64,000 nt of DNA from Sphingobacterium bambusae (lineage in GTDB: Bacteria; Bacteroidota; Bacteroidia; Sphingobacteriales; Sphingobacteriaceae). The position numbers and the translations under genes are program-made. The DNA lies in NCBI RefSeq assembly GCF_033955345.1, contig NZ_CP138332.1, positions 4,464,001 to 4,528,000 on the forward strand. Reading direction: 5' to 3'. Below are positions 50,988 to 59,429 of this stretch, one piece after another. The notes beneath the pieces were generated by a model. That model saw only the letters and a program-made list of their open reading frames with translations. It was not told the origin of the DNA and did no database searches. The stretch's first letter is position 1. Every line of letters starts with the position of its first letter.

Positions 50988-52898
50988 ATGAGTGACGCTA
51001 TAAAACATGAGTGCGGTATAGCACTCGTTCGATTACTGAAACCCCTATCTTATTATCAGGAAAAATACGGTACGCCCTACTATGGCATCAATAAGTTGTA
51101 TCTCCTTATGGAGAAACAGCATAACAGAGGTCAGGATGGAGCTGGTATTGCAACGATTAAATTCGATGTAAAACCCGGTAACCGCTATATTTCCCGCTAT
51201 CGAGCGATGGGATCATCTGCTGTAGCCGATATTTTCGAATACGTGCAGAAGAAGTTTGCCGCGGTGAACAAGGCTTATCCGGTAGAATCCAAAGATACCG
51301 ATTGGCTGAAGGAACATGTGAGCTTTACAGGGGAGGTTCTATTAGGACATCTTCGCTATGGAACGCATGGTAAAAACAGTATAGAGAGCTGTCATCCTTT
51401 CCTACGTCAGAACAACTGGATGACGCGTAACCTCGTCGTTGCTGGAAATTTTAACATGACCAACGTAGACGAATTGTTGCAGCAATTGTATGAACTGGGG
51501 CAACATCCGAAAGAGCAAGCAGACACGGTAACGGTATTAGAAAAAATAGGTCACTTCTTGGACGACGAAAACCAAGAACTCTTTGACCAATTCAAACAGG
51601 AGGGTTACTCCAATATTGAGATCAGTGCACAAATTGCGAAGAATTTGGACGTTGCCAAGATATTGACCCGCTCCGCGAAAACTTGGGACGGTGGATACAC
51701 CATCGCGGGTATTTTCGGTCATGGCGATGCGTTCGTTATGCGCGATCCTGCAGGTATCCGTCCGGCATTTTATTATCAAGATGATGAAGTGTTGGTCGTT
51801 GCTTCTGAGCGTCCCGTTATCCAAACAGCATTTAACGTGCCTTTGGGCGCTGTACAGGAGATCAAACCTGGACATGCTTTGATTGCTAAAAAAGATGGTA
51901 CCATTACGCAAGAGATGTTCCGCCAGCCGGCAGAACAAAAATCTTGTTCCTTTGAGCGTATTTATTTCTCTCGCGGATCGGATGCCGATATCTATAAAGA
52001 GCGTAAAGAATTGGGTCGTTTGTTGTGTCCACAGATCTTAGAAGCAGTAGGTAGTGATATAAAAAATACGGTATTTTCCTTTATTCCAAACACGGCAGAG
52101 GTTTCCTACTACGGCGTGATGGAAGGGATCAATACCTATGTGCGTAAGTACCAAAAAGATGTCTTGCTTAACAGAGCGGATAAGATTTCAGACGGTGAAC
52201 TGGAAGAGATGATAAACATTACGCCGCGATTCGAGAAGTTGAATGTGAAAGATGCGAAATTGCGTACCTTCATTACACAGGATGCCGACCGTACGGATAT
52301 GGTGCAGCACGTGTACGATACGACTTATGGTATTGTCAAAGATCATGAAGACACGATTGTGGCCATTGATGATTCTATTGTTCGTGGTACAACCCTAAAG
52401 CAAAGTATCTTGACGATTTTGGATCGCTTGAACCCAAAGAAAATCGTGATTGTTTCTTCCGCTCCACAGATTCGTTACCCCGACTGTTACGGTATTGATA
52501 TGTCTAGGATGGGCGAGTTCGTTGCATTCGAGGCAGCAATATCCTTGTTGAAGCAAAAAGGGCTAGCACATGTTGTGGATGAAGTGTATCAACGTTGTTT
52601 AGCTTCTGTTACGAAGCCTAAGCATGAGGTGGAAAACTATGTAAAGGCAATCTACGAACCTTTTACAGACGTGGAAATCTCTGCAGAAATTGCACGTATT
52701 ATACGCCCACACAATCTTAAAGCCGAATTGGAAGTGGTTTATCAAACCTTAGACAATTTGCACCAAGCTTGTCCAAATCACTTGGGTGACTGGTATTTCT
52801 CTGGTGATTATCCAACGCCAGGAGGAAATAAAGTTGTGAACAAGGCGTTTATGAACTGGGTGGAAGGAAAGAACGTTAGAGCATATTTTAGTAATTAA
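50988..52898 (+). CDS. Long PurF-like class II glutamine amidotransferase / phosphoribosyltransferase
   Basis: A 636-residue protein, about 130 longer than ordinary PurF. The N-terminal Ntn amidotransferase domain has the would-be nucleophile Cys9 in 'IKHECGIALVRLL' after a short propeptide, 'HNRGQDGAGIATI' and 'GHLRYGTHG'. The phosphoribosyltransferase PRPP loop reads 'VAIDDSIVRGTT' (about 462-473). PurF makes 5-phosphoribosylamine from PRPP and glutamine. This long form is known to me from Bacteroidota as a second PurF-like protein whose separate role is unclear. It is monocistronic with promoter and terminator. Confidence 0.88.
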   Translation: MSDAIKHECGIALVRLLKPLSYYQEKYGTPYYGINKLYLLMEKQHNRGQDGAGIATIKFDVKPGNRYISRYRAMGSSAVADIFEYVQKKFAAVNKAYPVESKDTDWLKEHVSFTGEVLLGHLRYGTHGKNSIESCHPFLRQNNWMTRNLVVAGNFNMTNVDELLQQLYELGQHPKEQADTVTVLEKIGHFLDDENQELFDQFKQEGYSNIEISAQIAKNLDVAKILTRSAKTWDGGYTIAGIFGHGDAFVMRDPAGIRPAFYYQDDEVLVVASERPVIQTAFNVPLGAVQEIKPGHALIAKKDGTITQEMFRQPAEQKSCSFERIYFSRGSDADIYKERKELGRLLCPQILEAVGSDIKNTVFSFIPNTAEVSYYGVMEGINTYVRKYQKDVLLNRADKISDGELEEMINITPRFEKLNVKDAKLRTFITQDADRTDMVQHVYDTTYGIVKDHEDTIVAIDDSIVRGTTLKQSILTILDRLNPKKIVIVSSAPQIRYPDCYGIDMSRMGEFVAFEAAISLLKQKGLAHVVDEVYQRCLASVTKPKHEVENYVKAIYEPFTDVEISAEIARIIRPHNLKAELEVVYQTLDNLHQACPNHLGDWYFSGDYPTPGGNKVVNKAFMNWVEGKNVRAYFSN

Positions 52899-52945
52899 AC
52901 ATTAGGAGTGCTTAGCGCACTTCCTACGATGTAAAAATACAGGAT

Positions 52946-52986
52946 GAAAGGATTGTTTTGATAAGGCAATCCTTTCCCGTTTTTTC
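52946..52986 (+). terminator. Terminator after the PurF-like gene
   Basis: GAAAGGATTG (52946-52955) pairs perfectly with CAATCCTTTC (52967-52976), followed by 'ccgtttttt'. Confidence 0.85.
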
Positions 52987-53055
52987 GGATATCCATGCGT
53001 TACGACAGAGCGCTACTTTTTTTACTTTTTACTTTTTCTTTTTTACTTTATTTCA

Positions 53056-53063
53056 TATCTTTG
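53056..53063 (+). promoter_or_regulatory. -7 promoter element of rplU-rpmA
   Basis: TATCTTTG, a perfect TAnnTTTG, preceded by a T-tract with four TAC interruptions (53014-53052) instead of a TTG element. The leader is about 30 bases. Confidence 0.65.
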
Positions 53064-53099
53064 CAGCTCATTAAATATTAACATATATATTATATAACA

Positions 53100-53411
53100 A
53101 TGTACGCAATAGTAAATATAGCAGGACAGCAATTTAAAGTTGCTAAAGACCAGTACCTTTTTGTACACCGTTTACAAGGAGATGAAGGCGCTAGTATTGA
53201 ATTTGACAATGTATTGTTAGCAGAAGACGGTGGTAAATTCACTGTAGGTACGCCAAGTATCTCAGGCGCTAAAGTTTCGGCTACTATTTTGTCTCATTTG
53301 AAAGGTGATAAAGTTATCGTTTTCAAGAAAAAACGTCGTAAAGGCTACAAAAAGAAAAACGGTCACCGTCAACAATTCACTAAAATCCAGATCACTGGTA
53401 TCAGTTTATAA
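53100..53411 (+). CDS. rplU: 50S ribosomal protein L21
   Basis: 103 residues, the normal L21 length. The N-terminal 'MYAIVNIAGQQFKVAKDQYLFVH' pattern and the basic C-terminal loop 'KKKRRKGYKKKNGHRQQFT' are diagnostic. L21 binds 23S rRNA in the large subunit. It is followed 48 bases later by rpmA, the standard pair. Confidence 0.98.
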   Translation: MYAIVNIAGQQFKVAKDQYLFVHRLQGDEGASIEFDNVLLAEDGGKFTVGTPSISGAKVSATILSHLKGDKVIVFKKKRRKGYKKKNGHRQQFTKIQITGISL

Positions 53412-53459
53412 TCGAATTTTTAATCTGACTTTTTAAGAGTCATAAATTAGGATAAAGAA

Positions 53460-53732
53460 ATGGCACATAAAAAAGGTGCGGGTAGTTCCAAGAACGGCCG
53501 TGAGTCACATAGTAAGAGATTAGGTATCAAGATTTTCGGTGGTCAACAAGCTATTGCTGGTAACATCATCGTACGTCAGCGTGGTACATTGCACAATCCT
53601 GATGCGAACGTAGGTGTTGGTAAAGACCATACATTGTACGCATTGGTTGATGGTACGGTAGTTTTCCGTAAGAAAGCAAACAACAAATCTTATGTATCAG
53701 TAGTTCCAGTTGTTGCTGCTGAACAAAACTAA
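53460..53732 (+). CDS. rpmA: 50S ribosomal protein L27
   Basis: 90 residues. The start 'MAHKKGAGSSKNGRESHSKR' is classic L27, without the cleaved N-terminal extension found in Firmicutes. L27's N terminus reaches the peptidyl-transferase centre. It is co-transcribed with rplU and followed by a terminator. Confidence 0.98.
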   Translation: MAHKKGAGSSKNGRESHSKRLGIKIFGGQQAIAGNIIVRQRGTLHNPDANVGVGKDHTLYALVDGTVVFRKKANNKSYVSVVPVVAAEQN

Positions 53733-53757
53733 TTAGGTTTACACCTGAAGAATTAAG

Positions 53758-53786
53758 GCCGTGAAGATTTTCTTTACGGCTTTTTT
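53758..53786 (+). terminator. Terminator of the rplU-rpmA operon
   Basis: A 10-bp stem (53758-53767 with 53771-53780, one G-T pair), a 3-base loop and six T residues. Confidence 0.9.
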
Positions 53787-53904
53787 GTGGATTAACGTTG
53801 TCTGAAAGCTTGATTGATTTGTGTTCGTAGCTCAAACATGACTACTTGCTATTCATCACGTATAGTTTCTCGATATGCTGTGCTTGATGCTCTTGTAGCA
53901 GTGT

Positions 53905-54096
53905 TTAATTTTGAATGGTGGTTTGCTTCCCTCGGAAATAAAGGAAAACACCAAAGGCAAAGGTTGGGATGCTACCAAATAGGTAAAGTTGAGCGATAGA
54001 ACCAGTATCACTATGGCCATGACTGCTGAATTGCGATAAACAAATAAATAGCATAATTATTCCGGCGATCATCATGAATTTTCCTGCGTTGCTCAT
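53905..54096 (-). CDS. Small membrane protein, unknown function
   Basis: A 63-residue protein from the ATG at 54096, preceded by a purine-rich 'ctaaag'. Two hydrophobic helices (about 7-23 and 38-56) are joined by a short loop with His and Ser ('SSHGHSDTGS'). The frame is open to 54171, but the upstream part looks non-coding. I do not recognise the family. Confidence 0.6.
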   Translation of the reverse strand: MSNAGKFMMIAGIIMLFICLSQFSSHGHSDTGSIAQLYLFGSIPTFAFGVFLYFRGKQTTIQN

Positions 54097-54287
54097 CTTT
54101 AGTGTTTTATTTGAAGTGAATGTAAGCAATCTTAAGGGGTAATCAAATTCTTCAGTGTATGCTGATTGCAAGGCGCTCGTGTTTTAAGTTGATCCTACGT
54201 GTAATTTTTTTTTTAACGCCTTGATTCGTGTTTTTTGTTCTGTTTTCAGATTCGCATATAGAACTTTGAGCAATTTTGGTGTTTTCG

Positions 54288-54309
54288 ACAGGTGTTTTTA
54301 CCTGTTTTT
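54288..54309 (+). terminator. Orphan plus-strand terminator-like hairpin
   Basis: ACAGGT (54288-54293) pairs with ACCTGT (54300-54305), followed by five T residues. No plus-strand gene ends here; rpmA already has its own terminator. Confidence 0.5.
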
Positions 54310-54333
54310 ACTTTATTGCCTTACTACTGTAAC

Positions 54334-54369
54334 AAAAAAGGTTCCTATCAATTGACAGGAACCTTTTTT
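54334..54369 (-). terminator. Bidirectional-looking terminator after queA
   Basis: A 13-bp perfect stem (54334-54346 with 54357-54369) whose outer ends are A6/T6, plus inner TCA/TGA pairing. On the minus strand it follows queA by 20 bases. Confidence 0.9.
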
Positions 54370-54388
54370 ATATTTTTTTACCGATAAA

Positions 54389-55438
54389 CTAGATGATCAA
54401 CATCGCGTCACCGTAGGAATAAAATCTGTACTTTTCCTTAACAGCTACTTCATAAGCATTCATCGTGTTCTCGTATCCGGCGAAAGCGGCGATCATGACC
54501 AACAATGTTGATTCCGGTGTATGGAAGTTGGTGATCATAGAGTTGGCAATGCTAAAGTCGTAAGGAGGATAAATGAACTTACTTGTCCAGTCATTTGCCG
54601 CCTTTAGGTGTCTATCTGCCGATACGGAAGACTCAATGGCACGCATAGAAGTGGTTCCGACAGCACAGATACGTTTTTTAGCATCGATACCCTTGTTTAC
54701 CACGCGGGCAGCTTCGTCTGAAATAATAAACTGCTCGGAGTCCATTTTGTGCTTAGTCAAGTCTTCTACTTCCACGGTACGGAATGTGCCCAAACCTACG
54801 TGCAGGGTTACTTCCGCGAAATCAACGCCTTTAAGCTCCAGCCTTTTCATCAACTCGCGAGAGAAGTGAAGTCCTGCGGTAGGTGCAGCAACAGCTCCTT
54901 CGTTTTTCGCATAAATTGTTTGGTAGCGAAATTTATCTTCTGGGGTAGCCTTGCGTTTAATGTATTTAGGAAGTGGTGTCTCACCAAGGATTTCGATGTT
55001 ACGGCGGAACTCTTCGTCCGTTCCGTCAAACAAGAAACGAATAGTACGTCCACGGGAAGTTGTGTTGTCTACCACTTCAGCAACCAGTAGATCGTCGTCG
55101 CCAAAGTAAAGTTTGTTACCCACGCGGATTTTACGTGCTGGATCAACCAAAACGTCCCACAATCGTAACTCCTTGTTTAATTCTCTTAACAAGAACACCT
55201 CAATCGTTGCACCCGTTTTTTCCTTGTTACCGTACATGCGGGCAGGAAATACTTTGGTGTTATTCAATATCATGACGTCTTTATCATCGAAGTAATCTAA
55301 AACGTCCTTGAAAATTTTGTGTTCAATCTTTCCCGAGTCACGGTGCAAAACCATCAGGCGAGATTCATCCCGTTGTTCCGAAGGCTCCGATGCCAATAAA
55401 GATTCTGGTAGATTGAATTTAAACTGTGATAATTTCAT
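54389..55438 (-). CDS. queA: S-adenosylmethionine:tRNA ribosyltransferase-isomerase
   Basis: 349 residues, the usual QueA length. Conserved parts are the N-terminal 'MKLSQFKFNLPESLLASEP', 'DDKDVMILNNTKVFPARM', 'VAAPTAGLHFS' and 'HVGLGTFRTV'. QueA transfers the ribosyl part of SAM to preQ1-modified tRNA to form epoxyqueuosine. It stands alone. TAACTTTG on the minus strand (55517-55510) is a good -7 element about 70 bases upstream. Confidence 0.97.
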   Translation of the reverse strand: MKLSQFKFNLPESLLASEPSEQRDESRLMVLHRDSGKIEHKIFKDVLDYFDDKDVMILNNTKVFPARMYGNKEKTGATIEVFLLRELNKELRLWDVLVDPARKIRVGNKLYFGDDDLLVAEVVDNTTSRGRTIRFLFDGTDEEFRRNIEILGETPLPKYIKRKATPEDKFRYQTIYAKNEGAVAAPTAGLHFSRELMKRLELKGVDFAEVTLHVGLGTFRTVEVEDLTKHKMDSEQFIISDEAARVVNKGIDAKKRICAVGTTSMRAIESSVSADRHLKAANDWTSKFIYPPYDFSIANSMITNFHTPESTLLVMIAAFAGYENTMNAYEVAVKEKYRFYSYGDAMLII

Positions 55439-55598
55439 CTTATGCTATGCTATGTTTTGTCCGTTGAAACCTTAAACAATCTGTGTGCAGAATGGTTTCA
55501 AAAAGCTTACAAAGTTAAGGATTATAAATCTAATATGTGCTATTGCTGCGGTTATTATTCGTTAGAATTCAATAAATCTGCTATATTTATACGCAGAT

Positions 55599-56846
55599 AT
55601 GTTTTTGGTTATCACGCTTCTGAAAGAAAGTTTTCTATTCGCGTTATCCGCGTTAAAGGATAACCGTACACGTACTCTTTTGTCCCTTTTGGGCGTGACA
55701 ATCGGGATCATGACGATCATTGGCGTGCTCTCGGCTGTAGACACACTTCGGAGCAACCTCGAAGAGTCGGTTCGTAAGATCGGTAGCCGCACACTTTATA
55801 TCGAAAAGTGGCCCTGGGACGGCGGTCCTGATTTTCCTTGGTGGAAGTATGTGAATCGGCCGGAGCCCAAATATGCGGATTTCGAAGCGGTGAAAGCGAG
55901 GATGACAACTGCCGAGGAGGTGGCTTATTCGATAAACATAGGAAATTCCACTGCGAAATATAAAAACAATTCGGCATCTAATATCAATGTCGTCGGTGCG
56001 ACGCATGGTGTTTTGACTATAGGGAACCTCGATATTGTAGATGGACGCTATTTTTCTGAACAGGAGTCGCGCGCCGGCACGAATAGCGTGATCTTGGGAG
56101 CTACCATTGCTGAAGGTTTGTTTCCCGTGGAAGAGCCTGTTGGGAAATACATTTCACTCATGGGAAGGAAGCTGCAGGTGATCGGTGTCTTGAAGAGAGA
56201 GGGATCGGGGATGCTCATCGATGTATCCAATGATGATGTAGCGTATATTCCGTTCAGCCTAGCCCGAAACCTCGTAAATTACGAGAACTATTCCCCCAGT
56301 ATCTCCATCGAAGTAAAGCCGCAGATTACTCTTGAGGAAGCCGAGAGTGAACTCACCGGTATCTTGCGCTCGGTGCGCCGTTTGCCGCCTGCGCGGGAAA
56401 ACGATTTCTCGGTAAACAAAACTACCTTGATCACTGCGCAACTTGATCAAATGTTTGCCGTTATTAACCTCGCAGGATTTTGTATAGGCATATTTTCTAT
56501 TCTCGTCGGTGGATTTGGTATTGCTAACATTATGTTTGTGAGCGTGCGGGAACGCACTAACCTAATCGGTATACAAAAAGCCCTAGGAGCAAAGCAATTT
56601 TTTATTCTTTCGCAGTTTTTAATCGAGAGTGTCGCTCTATGTCTCATTGGAGGGGCTGTGGGTTTGCTTTGTGTATATGGATTGGCTGCATTGGTACAGG
56701 CTGCACTCGATTTTAAAGTTGTAGTTAGCATGCAGATGGTGATTCTCACAACGGGTCTCTCTACCGTTATAGGCCTTGTAGCTGGTATTGTGCCAGCCAT
56801 CAACGCGGCCAGCATGGACCCCGTAGAAGCTATCCGTAGCAAGTAA
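55599..56846 (+). CDS. MacB/FtsX-type ABC transporter permease
   Basis: A 415-residue permease. The N-terminal helix (about 22-42, 'TLLSLLGVTIGIMTIIGVLSAV') is followed by a periplasmic MacB-like domain (about 45-275) and three C-terminal helices in the FtsX domain ('FGIANIMFVSVRERTNLIGIQKALGAK'). It resembles lipoprotein- or macrolide-type exporters. The ATPase partner is not in the adjoining genes on either side. TATATTTA at 55582-55589 may be the promoter, giving a very short leader. Confidence 0.9.
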   Translation: MFLVITLLKESFLFALSALKDNRTRTLLSLLGVTIGIMTIIGVLSAVDTLRSNLEESVRKIGSRTLYIEKWPWDGGPDFPWWKYVNRPEPKYADFEAVKARMTTAEEVAYSINIGNSTAKYKNNSASNINVVGATHGVLTIGNLDIVDGRYFSEQESRAGTNSVILGATIAEGLFPVEEPVGKYISLMGRKLQVIGVLKREGSGMLIDVSNDDVAYIPFSLARNLVNYENYSPSISIEVKPQITLEEAESELTGILRSVRRLPPARENDFSVNKTTLITAQLDQMFAVINLAGFCIGIFSILVGGFGIANIMFVSVRERTNLIGIQKALGAKQFFILSQFLIESVALCLIGGAVGLLCVYGLAALVQAALDFKVVVSMQMVILTTGLSTVIGLVAGIVPAINAASMDPVEAIRSK

Positions 56847-56962
56847 TTCGATTTTTTACTACACTTTTCTTTTTTTATTGTGCGAAGGCTCTGCTTTCCT
56901 CAAAAAATGTTGTATTTTAATTCCGACAAATTGAAATGTGAACTGTAAATTAAGAGAAGATT

Positions 56963-59419
56963 ATGGCAGAATTAGACAAAAAAGAAGAATTCGCATCAGA
57001 ACTCCTAAATGAAGAATCCTTAGACAACATACACCACGTCAATAACCCTGTGCTTGATGTGCCCGCAGTGGAGAAAAAATATTTGGGCAAAGCTACCTCT
57101 TACTTGAAAGATGGCAATAAATTCATCTTTACGGATGGAAAGGCTAGCGTTGAGATTAAGGTGTTCTCCGATGAGATTATCCGGGTTCGCCTTGCTCCGC
57201 AAAGCTCTTTTTTGGATGATTTTTCCTACGCTATAAAGAAGGATTTGGATTTGCATCCCATTTCATTTGTGTTGGAGGAAACCGAAGAGGCTTATCTAGT
57301 AAAAACAAGTGTCGTTACTTGTCGCATACAAAAGGAAGATTTTTTGGTGTCGTTCGAGAATACCTATGGCAAAGTGATCAATGCTGATCATAAACCGATG
57401 CACTGGGAGGAAAATGTAGACTTTGGCGGATACTATGTTTATTGTACAAAGAGGACTGCTCCAGACGAAGCTTTTTTTGGTTTAGGTGACAAGTCATCCA
57501 ACCTCAACCTGCGCGGACGACGTTTTAGCAATTGGAATTCCGACACCTATGGTTTTGGTTTCAATCAAGACCCCTTGTATAAAACGGTTCCGTTTTACAT
57601 TGGTGTAACCGAAGGGGACGCCTACGGTATTTTCTTTGATAATACCTTCAAGACCTATTTTGATTTCGCTTCGGAGCGGAATGACCGCACCAGCTACTGG
57701 TCAGAAGGAGGCGAGATGCAGTATTACTATATTCATGGGCCGCAGATGATGGAGGTTGTTAAGCACTACCACGAGCTCACGGGCACCCACTTTATGCCAC
57801 CACTATGGGCTATTGGTTATCATCAATGCCGCTGGAGTTACTATCCCGAAGCCAATGTACGCGAGGTCGCTACTCAGTTCCGTAAAAGGCAGATTCCTTG
57901 CGATGCGATTTACCTCGATATTGACTATATGGATGGCTACCGATGTTTTACCTGGAATAAGCGTTATTTCCCTGATCCAAAGAAAATGATTGCTGATTTG
58001 GCCGCTGATGGCTTCAAGACGGTAGTCATGATCGACCCCGGTATTAAGGTAGACGAGGACTACTGGGTATTTAAGGAAGGCAAAGAAAATCGATACTTCT
58101 GCCGTCGGGGCGACGACTACTTTATGGAGGGTTACGTTTGGCCAGGACGCTGTCAATTCCCGGATTATACAAATCCAAAAGTGCGCGAATGGTGGGGAAC
58201 CTTGTACCGCGGGTTGGTAGAGGATGGTGTAGCTGGGGTGTGGAACGATATGAATGAGCCTGCCGTATTCGGACGGGGCACCTTTCCTGGAGATGTACGC
58301 CATTATTATGAAGGCTTTAGGGGATCTCACCGCAAAGCGCATAATATCTACGGAATGCAAATGGTACGTTCCACCTATGACGGTTTGAAAAAGCTGCAAC
58401 GTAATAAGCGGCCATTTACAATTACCCGTGCAGCTTATGCAGGTACACAACGTTATTCTTCGGTGTGGACCGGCGATAATATCGCTACTTGGGAGCATTT
58501 GCGTATTGGTACTTTGCAGCTGCAACGTCTTTCTGTATCCGGTCTTTCTTTCTGTGGTACCGATATCGGTGGCTTTACAGGCGAACCTGATGGTGAGCTT
58601 TACACCCGCTGGATGCAGTTTGGTGTGTTTTCACCTTTCATGCGGGTGCATTCTGCTGGTGACACACGCGACCGTGAGCCATGGAGCTTCGGCCCGGAAT
58701 GGGAAGCCATCTGTAAGAAATTTATCGAGCTGCGCTATAAATTACTGCCTTATATCTACAGCACCTTTTGGCGCCAGCATAAGTACAAAGAGCCTATTTT
58801 GCGTCCTATTGCCCTTATCGAACAACATAAAGCGCAAAATTTGTTGCGTGAAGAAGAGTTTGCTTTCGGTCATCACATCTTGGTCTCACCGGTACTTCAC
58901 CCGGGTCAGCAGTCGAAAATTGTATACCTGCCGGAGGGTAATTGGTATGGTTATTTCGACAATATTTTATACGCAGGTGGTACCGAACATCAGGTAGATA
59001 CCCCATTGGATGAAATGCCTATTTTTATTCGTGGTGGAAGTGTTATTCCGGAATATCCGGTGATGCAGTATACTGGTGAAAAGAACATAGACGCATTGCG
59101 ACTTAATATTTACTATAATGAAGGCCGTCAAGATTCGGATATTTATATCGATCATGGGGATACATTTGCTTACGAGCAGAGTGTTTACAATGAGAAACAC
59201 TTTATTGTGGAAGGAAAAAAAGATGGCTTGACTGTAACTCAAAATCAAGAAGGTCTGTATAACGAACGTTTCGATACCTATAAAATTTATTTCATCGGAC
59301 TGCCATTTGCCGTGAACAAAATCGAGGTAGATGGTGTTATAATAAATACATCAATGGACGAAGATAACTCGCCTTATTTCGCCGTAGAGAAGGAATTTAG
59401 AAAGTTAACGATAGAATAA
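56963..59419 (+). CDS. GH31 alpha-glucosidase (cytoplasmic)
   Basis: An 818-residue enzyme without signal peptide. An N-terminal GH31 beta-sandwich (about 40-250) precedes the (beta/alpha)8 barrel. The nucleophile is D429 in 'GVWNDMNEP' and the acid/base D505 in 'WTGDNIATW'; 'MRVHSAG' follows, as in other alpha-glucosidases. It hydrolyses terminal alpha-glucosyl residues. It is 10 bases upstream of glgB, which points to turnover of glycogen or malto-oligosaccharides rather than import-linked digestion. Confidence 0.94.
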   Translation: MAELDKKEEFASELLNEESLDNIHHVNNPVLDVPAVEKKYLGKATSYLKDGNKFIFTDGKASVEIKVFSDEIIRVRLAPQSSFLDDFSYAIKKDLDLHPISFVLEETEEAYLVKTSVVTCRIQKEDFLVSFENTYGKVINADHKPMHWEENVDFGGYYVYCTKRTAPDEAFFGLGDKSSNLNLRGRRFSNWNSDTYGFGFNQDPLYKTVPFYIGVTEGDAYGIFFDNTFKTYFDFASERNDRTSYWSEGGEMQYYYIHGPQMMEVVKHYHELTGTHFMPPLWAIGYHQCRWSYYPEANVREVATQFRKRQIPCDAIYLDIDYMDGYRCFTWNKRYFPDPKKMIADLAADGFKTVVMIDPGIKVDEDYWVFKEGKENRYFCRRGDDYFMEGYVWPGRCQFPDYTNPKVREWWGTLYRGLVEDGVAGVWNDMNEPAVFGRGTFPGDVRHYYEGFRGSHRKAHNIYGMQMVRSTYDGLKKLQRNKRPFTITRAAYAGTQRYSSVWTGDNIATWEHLRIGTLQLQRLSVSGLSFCGTDIGGFTGEPDGELYTRWMQFGVFSPFMRVHSAGDTRDREPWSFGPEWEAICKKFIELRYKLLPYIYSTFWRQHKYKEPILRPIALIEQHKAQNLLREEEFAFGHHILVSPVLHPGQQSKIVYLPEGNWYGYFDNILYAGGTEHQVDTPLDEMPIFIRGGSVIPEYPVMQYTGEKNIDALRLNIYYNEGRQDSDIYIDHGDTFAYEQSVYNEKHFIVEGKKDGLTVTQNQEGLYNERFDTYKIYFIGLPFAVNKIEVDGVIINTSMDEDNSPYFAVEKEFRKLTIE

Positions 59420-59429
59420 TATAGCAATA

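Noticed and set aside
55442..55663. Plus-strand 73-codon frame before the ABC permease
   Set aside because: It overlaps the permease start in another frame and the queA promoter region; its Cys/Tyr-rich translation looks like non-coding AT-rich DNA.
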